Shown: positions 36,891 to 46,554 of the stretch, piece after piece
How the letters are laid out: the number at the start of each line of letters is the position of its first letter
Position numbering within the stretch: the first letter of the stretch is position 1
Source of the DNA: Caulobacter sp. S45
Lineage (GTDB): Bacteria > Pseudomonadota > Alphaproteobacteria > Caulobacterales > Caulobacteraceae
Reading direction: 5' to 3'
Length of the DNA stretch: 64,000 nucleotides
Assembly (NCBI RefSeq): GCF_009765965.1
Contig: NZ_LMUL01000014.1
Coordinates: forward strand, 2,637,812-2,701,811
The notes under the pieces: generated by a model
What the model saw: the letters and a program-made list of their open reading frames with translations, nothing else
Told to the model about the DNA's origin: nothing
Database searches by the model: none
Position numbers and translations under genes: made by a program

Positions 36891-36908
36891 GCGACGATTT
36901 TACGACAG
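36891..36908 (-). promoter_or_regulatory. Candidate Pho box upstream of phoU
   Basis: The minus strand reads CTGTCGT-AAAA-TCGTCGC, two 7-bp direct repeats spaced by 4 bp, which is the layout of a PhoB-binding site (consensus CTGTCAT). The second repeat is degenerate. It lies about 63 bp before the phoU start, fitting autoregulation of phoU-phoB. Confidence 0.4.
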
Positions 36909-36963
36909 TTTTGTTGCGCAGAGTCTTTTCATGACGATTGAAGACGATTTTTGCGCCTAGCCG

Positions 36964-38475
36964 CTACGCGGCAACGCCTTCGCCCTTCGATTCGCTCCGA
37001 GGGCTGACGGCCGAGCCGTCCGTCGGGGCGGTCGCGACGGTCGGCGCCATGGGCAGGTAGACGCAGAAGGCCGCCCCGCGCTCGGGGGCGCTTTCGACGA
37101 AGAAGCCGCCCCGGTGACGATTGATGATGTGCTTGACGATGGCCAAGCCCAGGCCCGTGCCGGTGCGTTCGCCGCTGTTCTGGCCCTCCACGCGATAGAA
37201 GCGTTCGGTCAGGCGGGGTAGGTGCTCGCGGGTGAGGCCGCAGCCCCGGTCGTCCACCCGCACCATGGCGAACCGCTCCGCCGCCGCCCGCACCGGGGTC
37301 AGCAGGGACATGCGACCGCCATCGGGGGCGGTCAGCCGACCCTCTTCCGGGCGCGCGGCGCTGACGGCCTCGAGCGTCAGGCCCGAGGCGATCTCGACCC
37401 GGACCACGCTTTCGGGCGGGGCGTACTTGACCGCGTTGTCCAGCAGGTTCTGCACCACCTGCACGATCTGGTCCCGATCGCCGGCGACCAGGGCCTTGTC
37501 GCCGACGGGACCCTGGACCTCGATCCGCACCTGCTTGGCGCTGATCTGGGGCGCCAGGGCGTCGATCACGTCGGTGGTCACCAGGCCGAGATCGCAGCGC
37601 CCGGACGGACGGATGTGCTCGTTCAGCTCGATGCGCGACAGCGAGAGCAGGTCGTCGATCAGCCGCGCCATCCGTTCGGCCTGGCGGCTCATGATGGCCA
37701 GGAAGCGGTCGCGCGCCACCTCGTCGTCGCGGGCATGGCCTCTCAGGGTTTCGATGAAGCCGGTGAGCGAGGCCAGCGGGGTGCGGAGTTCGTGGCTGGC
37801 GTTGGCCAGGAAGTCGGCCCGCATGCGTTCGTTCTGCCGCACGTCGGTCTCGTCGCGCATGATCACCAGCGCCAGCCGGTCGTGCGTGCTGGTGGGGGGC
37901 AAGGGCTTGGTCCAGACGCGCCAGAACCGCTCCTGAGGGCCGCTTTCGTAACTGAGGGTGCGAGGCGTGCGCCCGAACAGACTCTCGTCGATGGCTTCCA
38001 GCACGCCGGGATGGCGGAGCGCTGTGACCAGCAGCGCGCCGTCGCGGGGGATGCGCAGCAGTTCGCGGGCCTCGGCGTTGGCGAACAGCACGCGTCGCGC
38101 CGCCACATCGTCCGCATCGCCGCCGCTGACCAGCAGCACCGGGTTGGGCGCCAGCTCCAGCGCCAGGGCGTAGGTCTCCGCTTCTTCACGCGAGCCGGAT
38201 ACGGCCGGGACCGAGGGATGGACGGGGATGCGGACGGCGCCGGATTCCGCGCCCAGCGCCAGCAGGATTCCCAGCCCGAGCACGATCACGCCCGCCGAAC
38301 CCACGACCAGCAGGTCGGCATGGCCGGACCAACCCGCCGCCGCCAGGCCGGCCAAGCCAGCCACGGTCGTCAGCAGCACCCGCAGTCGGGGGCGCCGCCG
38401 CCCGGCCGCGGCCGTCGTGTCCGCATCAACGCGCGGCATGGGCGACAGGGGGGAGGGTGGTTGGTTGAGCGGCAT
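36964..38475 (-). CDS. phoR: Phosphate regulon sensor histidine kinase PhoR
   Basis: Membrane-bound histidine kinase of about 503 residues. Two hydrophobic helices lie near the N terminus (VLLTTVAGLAGLAAAGW and LLVVGSAGVIVLGLGILLAL), then a PAS-like domain (about 100-210). The H-box is FLANASHELRTPLASLTGF. The ATP-binding domain shows NLLDNAVKYAP, DRGCGL and GTGLGLAIVKHI. It phosphorylates PhoB. Starts at ATG 38475 or ATG 38439 are possible; the first keeps a short cytoplasmic lead. It is upstream of phoU-phoB on the same strand. Confidence 0.9.
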   Translation of the reverse strand: MPLNQPPSPLSPMPRVDADTTAAAGRRRPRLRVLLTTVAGLAGLAAAGWSGHADLLVVGSAGVIVLGLGILLALGAESGAVRIPVHPSVPAVSGSREEAETYALALELAPNPVLLVSGGDADDVAARRVLFANAEARELLRIPRDGALLVTALRHPGVLEAIDESLFGRTPRTLSYESGPQERFWRVWTKPLPPTSTHDRLALVIMRDETDVRQNERMRADFLANASHELRTPLASLTGFIETLRGHARDDEVARDRFLAIMSRQAERMARLIDDLLSLSRIELNEHIRPSGRCDLGLVTTDVIDALAPQISAKQVRIEVQGPVGDKALVAGDRDQIVQVVQNLLDNAVKYAPPESVVRVEIASGLTLEAVSAARPEEGRLTAPDGGRMSLLTPVRAAAERFAMVRVDDRGCGLTREHLPRLTERFYRVEGQNSGERTGTGLGLAIVKHIINRHRGGFFVESAPERGAAFCVYLPMAPTVATAPTDGSAVSPRSESKGEGVAA

Positions 38476-38692
38476 CTGACGGAAAGCGCGAAAAACGAGC
38501 GCGGGGCGAATGGGACTGCCCTTCAATCTGGTCGTGTTTAATGACGGTTTCCACCTCGACCCGTGTTGATCGCATGAAGACTTAGGCGACTTGAACGTCG
38601 TATCGGTGGGAAAGCTTCCTAGGGAAACAGTCAAGTTTGGAACCGCTGTCCCGGGCAGGGGTTTCGTCCCCAGACGCCGCGGATATGTCCAG

Positions 38693-39148
38693 ATGCCGAC
38701 CCTTCAAGACCTGTTCGTCAGCAAGCCCTTCGTCAGGGCCGTCCTGGTCGGGTGCGCCGTGGGCGCGGCGCTCGCCCTGTCCGCCTGCGACAACCGATCC
38801 GGCCAGGTGTCGGCGGACGACGCCGCCGCGCGCAGGCACGAGGCGATCCAGCACGCCGCCGACGCGCTCAACCATACCTCCGACGCGCTCGACCACACCG
38901 ACGCAGCCCTGAACCACGCAGCCGACGCCACCCAACGTGCGGTCGCCGGGGCCGTGGACGACACCAAGCCAGCCCTGGCCCATGCGTCCAGCGCCATGGG
39001 ACGCGGCCTCGACAAGATGGGGCAGGACGCCGGTCGCGCGGCGCAACACGCCGGCGCCGATCTCGCCCGCGCCGGCCACAATGTGGATCGGTCCCTGCAG
39101 CACCAGTCCGACCGGATGAACGCGAGCGACCACAACAGCATCGACTAG
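38693..39148 (+). CDS. Lipoprotein with helical heptad repeats
   Basis: Putative lipoprotein of 151 residues. The N terminus (MPTLQDLFVSKPFVRAVLVGCAVGAALALSACDN) ends in a lipobox, with the acylated Cys near residue 32. Residues 50-85 contain about four consecutive heptads of the form (A/S)DAL(N/D)HT, then further Ala-rich amphipathic sequence with many His, Asp and Gln. It should form a long helix or coiled coil in the periplasm. No catalytic site. It is divergent from phoR. The family is not recognised. Confidence 0.7.
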   Translation: MPTLQDLFVSKPFVRAVLVGCAVGAALALSACDNRSGQVSADDAAARRHEAIQHAADALNHTSDALDHTDAALNHAADATQRAVAGAVDDTKPALAHASSAMGRGLDKMGQDAGRAAQHAGADLARAGHNVDRSLQHQSDRMNASDHNSID

Positions 39149-39222
39149 GCCTCGCCCTGCGCCGCGAAGGCGCATAGCCTCATTTTTCTCGTGTTCGGCG
39201 GGCAGCCAGGAATCATCGCTTC

Positions 39223-40527
39223 ATGTTCAGCTTCATGTTCGCCACCGGGATCGAGAACAGCATCCCCACCATCCAGGGTGGGAAGGTGCGGGTCGACGAG
39301 ATGGAGAAGTGCGGCTTCTACAAGCACTGGAAGACCGATTTCGAACTGGTCGAGGACCTGGGCGTGCGCTTCCTGCGCTACGGGCCGCCGATGCACACCA
39401 CCTTCCTCGGCCCGGGCAAGTACGATTGGGAATTCACCGATGTGACGTTCGCCGAGCTCAAGCGGCGCGACATCGTCCCGATCGTGGACCTCTGTCATTT
39501 CGGCGTGCCGGACTGGATCGGCAACTTCCAGAACCCCGATTTCCCGGCCCTGTTCGAGGCCTATGCCCGCGATTTCGCCAAGCGTTTCCCGTGGGTCCAG
39601 CTCTATACACCGATCAACGAGATGTACATTTGCGCCACCTTCTCGGCCCGCTACGGTTGGTGGAACGAGCAGATGACCAGTGACGGGGCGTTCGTCAACG
39701 CGCTGAAATACTTGGTGAAAGCCAATGTCCTGGCCATGAGGGCGATCCTGGAAGTCCGCCCCGACGCCATCTTCGTGCAGAGCGAGTCGTCGGAGTACTT
39801 CCACGCCGAGAACCCCGCCGCCATCGGGCCGGCCGAGGTGATGAACTCGGAACGCTTCCTGTCGCTGGACCTGAACTACGGCCGCCGGGTGGACTCGGAG
39901 ATGTACGAGTTCCTGTTGGACAACGGCATGACCCGGGAGGAGTACCACTTCTTCCTGGACAACCATCTCAAGCAGCACTGCATCCTGGGCAACGACTACT
40001 ACATCACCAACGAGCACCGGGTGGCTGCCGACGGCATGACCTACGCCTCGGGCGAGATCTTCGGCTACAACGAGATCACCCGCCAGTATTACGAGCGCTA
40101 CCGCCTGCCGGTGATGCACACCGAGACCAACCTTTCCCAGGGCGCCAACGGGGACGAGGCGGTGAACTGGCTGCACAAGGAGTGGGCCAACGTCCTGCGG
40201 GTGCGCAACAACGGCATCCCGATCCTTGGCTTCACCTGGTACTCGCTGACCGATCAGGTGGACTGGGACGTGGCGCTGCGGGAGAACAACGGCCGGGTCA
40301 ATCCGCTGGGACTGTATGACCTGGACCGCAAGATTCGCCCGGTGGGGCTGGCCTATAAGCAACTGATCTCGGATTGGCGCGACGTCCTGCCGGCCCAGAG
40401 CGTCTGCCTGGTGGCGCCCATCGCCTTGCCCAGCGAACATGCCGACTCATGGGTGGAGGACAGCCAGGCCCGTGCGCGCGAACTGAGCGCCCGTAGCCCG
40501 GCCAATGCGAACAACGGGGCCGCCTGA
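39223..40527 (+). CDS. GH1-like beta-glycosidase
   Basis: Clan GH-A family-1-like hydrolase, 434 residues, no signal peptide, so probably cytoplasmic. The acid/base lies in YTPINEMY (about residue 135) and the nucleophile in MHTETNLSQG (about residue 302). Extra GH1 features are GVRFLRYGPP, CHFGVPDWIG and GFTWYSLTDQVDWD. A beta-glucosidase-type cleavage of an intracellular glycoside is likely; the substrate is unknown. It leads a three-gene operon with aldose epimerase (2 bp gap) and an EEP-fold hydrolase. Confidence 0.8.
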   Translation: MFSFMFATGIENSIPTIQGGKVRVDEMEKCGFYKHWKTDFELVEDLGVRFLRYGPPMHTTFLGPGKYDWEFTDVTFAELKRRDIVPIVDLCHFGVPDWIGNFQNPDFPALFEAYARDFAKRFPWVQLYTPINEMYICATFSARYGWWNEQMTSDGAFVNALKYLVKANVLAMRAILEVRPDAIFVQSESSEYFHAENPAAIGPAEVMNSERFLSLDLNYGRRVDSEMYEFLLDNGMTREEYHFFLDNHLKQHCILGNDYYITNEHRVAADGMTYASGEIFGYNEITRQYYERYRLPVMHTETNLSQGANGDEAVNWLHKEWANVLRVRNNGIPILGFTWYSLTDQVDWDVALRENNGRVNPLGLYDLDRKIRPVGLAYKQLISDWRDVLPAQSVCLVAPIALPSEHADSWVEDSQARARELSARSPANANNGAA

Positions 40528-40529
40528 TC

Positions 40530-41531
40530 ATGAGCGTGACGTCGTTCGGCAAGCTGCCCGATGGGCGCGAGGTCCAGCTTATCCGCCTCGGTCGTCCGGG
40601 CGGACTGCAGGTGGAGGTGCTGGACTACGGCGCCACGGTTCAGCGTCTGTGCGCGCCAACCAAATCCGGGTGCGTGGAGACCGTGCCGACCTACCTGGAC
40701 CTCGCCGGCCATCTTGCGGGGACCGGATATCTGAACGCGGGCATCGGCCGGTACGCCAACCGGCTGGCGGGAGGGCGGTTCTCCATCGACGGGCGCGCCT
40801 ACCAGGTCTCGGTCAACGAGGGCGGCAACACCCTGCATGGCGGCAAGATCGGGTTCGACAAGCGGCTCTGGCGTATCGCCCACGCCGACGACGAGCGCGC
40901 CGTGCTGGCCTATACCTCGCCCGACGGCGAGGAAGGGTTTCCGGGACGGCTGGAGGTGGAGGCGAGCTACACCGTCTCGCACGACGCCTTGACCATCGCC
41001 TACCGGGCCACGACCGACCAGCCGACGCCGGTCAACCTGACCCAGCACTTCTATTTCAACCTGTCGGGCCGGCCCTCCAGGTCGATCCTAGACCATCAGC
41101 TACGTCTGGCGGGTGAGGCGATCACCGTTGTCGGCGACGGGCTTATCCCGACCGGGGAACTACGCCCCGTCGCCGATACCGTGTTCGACCTGCGGCGCAC
41201 CCAGCGGGTCGGCGATCTCGTGGCGGCGCCCGATCCTCAGATCGTCATGGCCAAGGGGATCGACCACAACTGGGTGCTGGATCGCGGACCCGAGCCCCAG
41301 GTCGAACTGCATTCGCCCGAGAGCGGGCTGACCCTGCATCTCGCCACCGACCAACCGGGGATGCAGGTCTATTCGGGCCAGGGGATGGGCGCGCCGTTCT
41401 TCGCGCACGCCGCCATCGCCTTCGAGCCCCAGGGTTTCCCCGACGCGCCCAACCACCCGAATTTCCCCGACACCATCCTGCGGCCCGGACAGACCTACCG
41501 CCACACCAGCACCTATCGCTTCACTCACTAG
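40530..41531 (+). CDS. Aldose 1-epimerase (mutarotase)
   Basis: Mutarotase of the GalM fold, 333 residues, interconverting alpha and beta anomers. Motifs: LDYGATVQRL, GIGRYANRLAGGRFS, NEGGNTLHGGKIGFDKRLW (first catalytic His in LHGG), PVNLTQHFYFNLSG (second His), and GIDHNWVL with a binding Asp. Near the C terminus the usual catalytic Glu lies in FEPQGFPDAPN. No signal peptide. Its place directly after GH1 suggests it handles the released sugar. Confidence 0.9.
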   Translation: MSVTSFGKLPDGREVQLIRLGRPGGLQVEVLDYGATVQRLCAPTKSGCVETVPTYLDLAGHLAGTGYLNAGIGRYANRLAGGRFSIDGRAYQVSVNEGGNTLHGGKIGFDKRLWRIAHADDERAVLAYTSPDGEEGFPGRLEVEASYTVSHDALTIAYRATTDQPTPVNLTQHFYFNLSGRPSRSILDHQLRLAGEAITVVGDGLIPTGELRPVADTVFDLRRTQRVGDLVAAPDPQIVMAKGIDHNWVLDRGPEPQVELHSPESGLTLHLATDQPGMQVYSGQGMGAPFFAHAAIAFEPQGFPDAPNHPNFPDTILRPGQTYRHTSTYRFTH

Positions 41532-41542
41532 GAGGCGTCGCA

Positions 41543-42295
41543 GTGCCCCGGCTGATGACCTACAACGTGCATGGCTGCGTGGGCGTCGACGGCAAGCTGG
41601 ACGTGGACCGTATCGCCACGGTGATCGGCCAGAGCCGGCCCGACGTGGTGGCGCTGCAGGAACTGGACGTCGGTCGCGCTCGCAGTGGACGGGTGGATCA
41701 GGCTCACGAGATCGCCTCGCGGCTGGGCATGCGCTTCCACTTCAACTCGGCCTTCCAGGTCGAGGAGGAGCAGTACGGCGACGCGGTGCTCACGACCCTG
41801 CCGGAACGGCTGGTCAAGGTCGGCCCGTTGCCGACCATCCCGCGCTCCCGACTGGAGCGGCGCGGCGCGCTTTGGATGGCGGTCGAGGCGGACGGGGCGC
41901 AGTTCCAGGTGATCAACACCCACCTCGGCCTGGTGCCCATGGAACAGCGGCTGCAGGTCGAACGCCTGCTGGGCCCGGAGTGGCTGGCCCATCCCGAGCT
42001 GCAGGGACCGACCGTGCTGATGGGCGATTTCAACGCCACCTCGCGTTACGCCGCCTACCGGGCCCTGACCGGCCGGCTACGCGATGTGCAGCGTGGACCG
42101 GATGGGAAGCGGATACGGCGGCGGCGCACCATCCGCACCTTCCCCTCGCGCGCGCCGATCCTGCGGCTGGACCACATGTTCGTCTCGCCCGAGATCGATG
42201 TGCTGAGTGTCCACGCTCCGGACGGCCCCCTGGCGCGCATGGCGTCGGACCACCTGCCGCTGGTCGTGGATATCCGGGTGAACCCGGGGGGCTAG
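41543..42295 (+). CDS. Endonuclease/exonuclease/phosphatase-family hydrolase
   Basis: Metal-dependent EEP-superfamily hydrolase, 250 residues. The motifs appear in order: MTYNVHGCVG (Asn), VVALQELDVG (Glu), INTHLGLV (His), LMGDFNAT (Asp/Asn) and ASDHLPLVVDI (Asp-His). The substrate could be a phosphodiester, phospholipid head group or sugar phosphate; sequence does not decide. The start is GTG at 41543, preceded by a perfect AGGAGG at 41530-41535, which overlaps the epimerase stop. It is the last gene of the GH1 operon. Confidence 0.85.
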   Translation: MPRLMTYNVHGCVGVDGKLDVDRIATVIGQSRPDVVALQELDVGRARSGRVDQAHEIASRLGMRFHFNSAFQVEEEQYGDAVLTTLPERLVKVGPLPTIPRSRLERRGALWMAVEADGAQFQVINTHLGLVPMEQRLQVERLLGPEWLAHPELQGPTVLMGDFNATSRYAAYRALTGRLRDVQRGPDGKRIRRRRTIRTFPSRAPILRLDHMFVSPEIDVLSVHAPDGPLARMASDHLPLVVDIRVNPGG

Positions 42296-42309
42296 GCGGC
42301 CGTCTCCAT

Positions 42310-42350
42310 TGTCATCCCGGATAAGCGCCAGGGCGCTTTCCGGGATGACA
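42310..42350. repeat. Palindromic repeat between EEP gene and catalase
   Basis: GTCATCCCGGA and AAGCGCC pair with GGCGCTT and TCCGGGATGAC over a 3-base loop, with one bulged T. It lies between two converging genes and may end transcription both ways. It shares CCGGGATGACA with the element at 58147. Confidence 0.75.
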
Positions 42351-42365
42351 GTGGGTATCGAAGCC

Positions 42366-43847
42366 TTATTCCGCCGCGGTGGCGACCACGTGCGCCGCCG
42401 CAAGCACGGCCATCGCCCTGCGTACGCCGGTCGCGTAGTCCGGGTGCACCTTGGCGAAATGGCCCATCTGGCGCTCGACGATGAACTCCGGCACGCCCTG
42501 CATGGCCTCGGCGAGGTTCATGAACAGGCGTGCCTTCTGGTCGGCGTCGAACAGCTCGAACAGGGTGCGAGGCTGCACGTAGTCGTCATTGCCCGGATCG
42601 TCGCGGTGGTTCCAGCGGGCGCCGTCGCCGACGATCTTCAACGGCGGCTCCAGGTACCTGGCGTCCTGGGTCGGACCGCCGAAGGAATTCGGCTCGTAAT
42701 AGGCGTCGGTCGGATGGTTGCTGGCGAAGAACCGCAGCAGCCCGTCCTTGTGGTAGTGGTTCACCGGGGACTTCGGCTGGTTCACCGGCAAGGCCTCGTA
42801 GTGCGTGCCAAGGCGGTGGCGGTGCGCGTCGGCGTACGCGAAGATCCGTCCCTGCAGCATCCGATCCGGCGAGTGGGAGATGCCCCGCACGATGTTGGAC
42901 GGCGAGAACGCCGCCTGCTCGACCTCGGCGAAATAGTTGTCCACGTTGCGGTTCAGCTCGATCTCGCCCACCGGGATCAGGGGATAGTCGGCGTGCGGCC
43001 AGACCTTGGTCACGTCGAAGGGGTTGTAGGACGTCCTGTCCGCTTCGGCCTCCGACATGATCTGGACGTACATGGTCCACTTCGGGAGGTTGCCGCTCTC
43101 GATCGCGCTGAACCATTCCTCCTGGTAGCTCTCGCGCGAGCGGCCGACCACGGTCGCCGCCTCGGCGTTGGTGTGGTGGCGATGGCCCTGCTGGGTCTTG
43201 AAGTGGAACTTCACCCAGTAGCGCTCCCCCGCCTCGTTCCAGAACGAATAGGTGTGGCTGCCGTAGCCGTTCACGTACTGCGGCGCGGTCGGCAGGCCGC
43301 GGTCGCTGAACAGGATCGTCACCTGGTGCAGGCTTTCCGGCGACAGGGACCAGAAGTCCCACATGGCGGTCGGCGAGCGCATGTTGGTGCGCGGGTGGCG
43401 CTTCTGGGTGCGGATGAAGTCGGGGAACTTCAGCGGGTCGCGGATGAAGAAGACCGGAGTGTTGTTGCCGACCACGTCCCAGTTGCCCTCCTCGGTGTAG
43501 AACTTCAGCGAGAAGCCGCGCACGTCGCGCTCGGCGTCGGCCGCGCCCAGCTCGCCCGCCACCGTGGAGATGCGGATCAGCAGGTCGGTCTTCTTGCCGA
43601 CGGTGTCGAACAGCTTGGCGCAGCTGTATTTTGAGACGTCGTGGGTGACGGTGAAGGTCCCGAACGCGCCCCAGCCCTTGGCGTGCACCACCCGCTCGGG
43701 GATGCGCTCGCGGTTCTGGTGGGCCAGCTTCTCGATCAGTTGGTAGTCCTGCAGCAGCAGCGGGCCGCGCGGGCCTGCGCTCAGGGAGTTCTGGTTATCG
43801 CCGATCGGGGCGCCGGCGCTGGTGGTCAGGGTGATCTTGTCGGTCAT
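42366..43847 (-). CDS. Monofunctional heme catalase
   Basis: Small-subunit heme catalase, 493 residues, breaking down hydrogen peroxide. The catalytic His lies in [12 protein letters not shown] (about residue 54) and the Asn in [10 protein letters not shown] (about residue 127). The proximal heme ligand Tyr is in [14 protein letters not shown] (about residue 335). The [19 protein letters not shown] segment is also typical. No signal peptide. The ATG at 43847 follows an AGGAG site. It is a single gene; no clear OxyR site is visible upstream. Confidence 0.95.
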   Translation of the reverse strand: MTDKITLTTSAGAPIGDNQNSLSAGPRGPLLLQDYQLIEKLAHQNRERIPERVVHAKGWGAFGTFTVTHDVSKYSCAKLFDTVGKKTDLLIRISTVAGELGAADAERDVRGFSLKFYTEEGNWDVVGNNTPVFFIRDPLKFPDFIRTQKRHPRTNMRSPTAMWDFWSLSPESLHQVTILFSDRGLPTAPQYVNGYGSHTYSFWNEAGERYWVKFHFKTQQGHRHHTNAEAATVVGRSRESYQEEWFSAIESGNLPKWTMYVQIMSEAEADRTSYNPFDVTKVWPHADYPLIPVGEIELNRNVDNYFAEVEQAAFSPSNIVRGISHSPDRMLQGRIFAYADAHRHRLGTHYEALPVNQPKSPVNHYHKDGLLRFFASNHPTDAYYEPNSFGGPTQDARYLEPPLKIVGDGARWNHRDDPGNDDYVQPRTLFELFDADQKARLFMNLAEAMQGVPEFIVERQMGHFAKVHPDYATGVRRAMAVLAAAHVVATAAE

Positions 43848-43940
43848 GGATGCTCCTGGGCTGGACGCAGAATCGCGACGAAGTCACCCAAGAGCAAATC
43901 AATGCTTCTTTTAGTTAGGATAGGCGGGATCGATGGCCTG

Positions 43941-44042
43941 CGTCCTTCGAGACGCCCCTTTGGGCTCCTCAGGATGACGGGTCCCGGTGGGATTCAAAAA
44001 CCTTCGTCATGCTGAGGAGCGCGTAGTGCGTCTCGAAGCACG
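43941..44042. repeat. Dispersed inverted repeat (large interrupted palindrome)
   Basis: The left arm (43941-43979) contains CCTTCGAGACGC and CTCCTCAGGATGACG. The right arm (44005-44042) contains CGTCATGCTGAGGAG and GCGTCTCGAAG. The arms pair in two blocks around a 25-base centre. This is the kind of intergenic repeat scattered in many alphaproteobacterial genomes. It lies beyond the dapD 3' end. Confidence 0.8.
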
Positions 44043-44051
44043 CAAAACGCC

Positions 44052-44882
44052 TCAGTCCCGCAGCAGTTCGTTGACGCTGGTCTTGGAGCGGGTCTGGGCG
44101 TCGACGCGCTTGACGATCACCGCGCAATACAGCCCCGGGCCGCCGTTGACGCCCGGCAGGGTCCCCGGCACCACCACCGAATAGGCCGGCACCCGACCGC
44201 GGAACACCTCGCCGGTGGCCCGGTCGACGATCTTGGTCGAGGCGCCTAGATAGACGCCCATCGACAGCACCGCGCCCTCCTCGACGATCACGCCTTCGGC
44301 CACTTCCGAGCGGGCGCCGACGAAGCAGTTGTCCTCGATGATGGTGGGCGCCGCCTGCAAGGGTTCCAGCACGCCGCCGATGCCGACGCCGCCCGACAGA
44401 TGCACGTTCTTGCCGATCTGGGCGCAGGAGCCGACGGTGGCCCAGGTGTCGACCATGGTCCCCTCGCCGACATAGGCGCCGATATTGACGAACGAGGGCA
44501 TCAGCACCGCGTTGCGGGCCACGAACGCGCCCCTGCGCACTACTGCGCCCGGCACGGCGCGGAATCCGGCGGCCCGGAAGGCTGCCGCGTCCCAGCCGCT
44601 GAACTTGGACGGGATCTTGTCCCACCACGGCCCCGGCGCGTTCTCGTCGCCCATGATCGCATTGTCGTTGAGGCGGAACGACAGCAACACCGCCTTCTTG
44701 GCCCACTGGCGCACGGTCCAGGCCCCGTCGAGCTTTTCCGCAACGCGTAGCGCCCCGCTATCCAGCGCCGCCAGGGTGGCGTCCACCGCGTCGCGATCGG
44801 CGCCCTTGGAGGTGGCGTTCAGCGTGTCGCGGCGTTCCCAGGCGGCTTCGACGGCGGTTTCCAGCTCGGCGTGGTCGGTCAT
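44052..44882 (-). CDS. dapD: Tetrahydrodipicolinate N-succinyltransferase
   Basis: Trimeric left-handed beta-helix transferase of 276 residues in the succinylase branch of lysine and diaminopimelate synthesis. Hexapeptide repeats run from about 105 to 235 ([75 protein letters not shown]). The substrate-site RLNDNAIM and [12 protein letters not shown] precede them. Length matches the family. It lies 15 bp after the HAD phosphatase. Confidence 0.96.
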   Translation of the reverse strand: MTDHAELETAVEAAWERRDTLNATSKGADRDAVDATLAALDSGALRVAEKLDGAWTVRQWAKKAVLLSFRLNDNAIMGDENAPGPWWDKIPSKFSGWDAAAFRAAGFRAVPGAVVRRGAFVARNAVLMPSFVNIGAYVGEGTMVDTWATVGSCAQIGKNVHLSGGVGIGGVLEPLQAAPTIIEDNCFVGARSEVAEGVIVEEGAVLSMGVYLGASTKIVDRATGEVFRGRVPAYSVVVPGTLPGVNGGPGLYCAVIVKRVDAQTRSKTSVNELLRD

Positions 44883-44897
44883 GCGTCGTCCAGTCCC

Positions 44898-45566
44898 TTA
44901 AGTCTCGCCCACCTGCGCCGTTTGCAGGAAGGTCGTCAGATCGTCGGTGCGGTAATCCACGAAGCCGGCGGTCGAGGTCGCCGCGTGCGGCCCCACCAGC
45001 ACTGTAGCCATGCCGAGCCCCGCCGCCGGGGCCAGGTTGCGCTCGGTGTCCTCGAAGAAGGCGGCGCTCCTGGGCGTCACCCCGTGCAGGCGGATCAGGG
45101 CGTCGTAGGCGGCGGCCTGGGGCTTGGGCGTCAGGTCGGCGGCTTCCAGGTGGAAGACGTGCTCGAACAGGTCCGCATAGCCGAGCTTGGCCAGCACCCG
45201 CTCCGCATGGCCGGCCGAGGCGTTGGTGAACACCAGTCGTCGCCCCGGCAGGCGCGCCAGGGCCGTATAGAGCGCCTGATCGGGCGACACGCTGTCCAGC
45301 GAGACGTCGTGAACCTCTTCCAGGAAATGGTACGGGTCGACCCCGTGGTGGGACATCAGCCCGGCCAGGGTGGTGCCCTGCTCGTCCAGGTACTTCCGCT
45401 GCAGGGTATAGGCTTCCTCGGCCGACAGCCCGGTCTCGCGCACCACATAGGCGGTGATGCGCTCGTCCATCTGTGACTGCACCGCGCCGCCCATGGGGTA
45501 GAGCGTGTTGTCGAGGTCGAAAATCCAGGTGTCGACCCGCCGGAGGTCCGCGCCCCGGTCGTTCAC
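44898..45566 (-). CDS. HAD-superfamily pyrimidine 5'-nucleotidase
   Basis: Haloacid-dehalogenase-fold phosphatase of 222 residues. Motif I is [10 protein letters not shown] (nucleophile Asp), motif II LVFTNAS, the Lys is in [10 protein letters not shown] and motif IV is FFEDTERNL. The closest type I know is the pyrimidine 5'-nucleotidase (SDT1-like) group common in alphaproteobacteria. The start GTG at 45566 overlaps the argB stop by 4 bp (GTGA). The position between argB and dapD is as in Caulobacter relatives. Confidence 0.85.
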   Translation of the reverse strand: MNDRGADLRRVDTWIFDLDNTLYPMGGAVQSQMDERITAYVVRETGLSAEEAYTLQRKYLDEQGTTLAGLMSHHGVDPYHFLEEVHDVSLDSVSPDQALYTALARLPGRRLVFTNASAGHAERVLAKLGYADLFEHVFHLEAADLTPKPQAAAYDALIRLHGVTPRSAAFFEDTERNLAPAAGLGMATVLVGPHAATSTAGFVDYRTDDLTTFLQTAQVGET

Positions 45567-46486
45567 GCGCAGACCAGGGTGCCGGAGCCGTGCTCGCTGA
45601 ACAGCTCCACCAGCATGGCGTGGGGACGACGGCCGTCCAGGATCACCACGGCCTCGACCCCGCTTTCGACCGCCGAGATGGCCGTCTCCAGCTTGGGGAT
45701 CATGCCGCCGGTGGCGACGCCCTCGACGATGGCGGCCTTGGCCTGGGCAACGGTCAACTGGCGGATCAGCTCGCCGTTCTTGTCCAGCACGCCCTTGACG
45801 TCGGTCAGCAGCAGCATGCGCTTGGCCTTGAGCGCGCCGGCCACAGCGCCCGCCGCGGTGTCGGCGTTGATGTTGTAGGTGTCGCCCTCTTCCGAGACGC
45901 CGATCGGCGCGATCACCGGGACATAGTCCTCGTCGGCGTAGATCAGGGCTTCCACGATCTTGGGATCGACCCGTCGCGGTTCGCCGACGAAGCCCAGGTC
46001 CACCGCCCGCTCGATATGGGAGTCCGGGTCCCGCTTGGTGCGGATCGCCTTTTCCACCGTGATCAGCCGGGCGTCCTTGCCCGATAGGCCGACGCCGCGC
46101 ACATCGGCGTCGGCGCCGGCGCGGTTGATGAAGTGGACGATCTCCTTGTTGATCGCGCCGGACAGGACCATCTCGGCCACCTCCATGGTGTCCTCGTCGG
46201 TCACGCGCAGCCCGTCGATGAAGGTGGACTTCACCCCGGCCTTGGCCAGCATGCGGCTGATCTGTGGGCCGCCGCCGTGGACCACCACGGGGTGCACACC
46301 GACCAGTTTCAGCAGCACCAGATCGGCGGCGAACAGCTTGGCCACCGCCTCTTCGCCCATGGCGTGGCCGCCGTACTTGATCACCACGGTCTCGCGGTCG
46401 TAGCGCTGGATGTAGGGCAGCGCCTCCGCCAGCGTCCGGGCCGTGGCCCAGGCGGCTTGTTCGGCGGGTTCTAGGGTGTCCGTCAT
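45563..46486 (-). CDS. argB: Acetylglutamate kinase
   Basis: Amino-acid kinase-fold enzyme of 307 residues, phosphorylating N-acetylglutamate in arginine synthesis. Signatures: [11 protein letters not shown] (phosphate binding), [44 protein letters not shown] and [14 protein letters not shown]. The extra N-terminal helix (about residues 1-28) is usual for the arginine-sensitive hexameric type. Good ATG at 46486. It is coupled to the HAD gene downstream. Confidence 0.97.
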   Translation of the reverse strand: MTDTLEPAEQAAWATARTLAEALPYIQRYDRETVVIKYGGHAMGEEAVAKLFAADLVLLKLVGVHPVVVHGGGPQISRMLAKAGVKSTFIDGLRVTDEDTMEVAEMVLSGAINKEIVHFINRAGADADVRGVGLSGKDARLITVEKAIRTKRDPDSHIERAVDLGFVGEPRRVDPKIVEALIYADEDYVPVIAPIGVSEEGDTYNINADTAAGAVAGALKAKRMLLLTDVKGVLDKNGELIRQLTVAQAKAAIVEGVATGGMIPKLETAISAVESGVEAVVILDGRRPHAMLVELFSEHGSGTLVCA

Positions 46487-46554
46487 GGGCGGGGCTTAAC
46501 CGAAGAGCGGCCGGGATGGGAGGGGAAACGTCGCGCGAAATTGCGACGTCTTGG

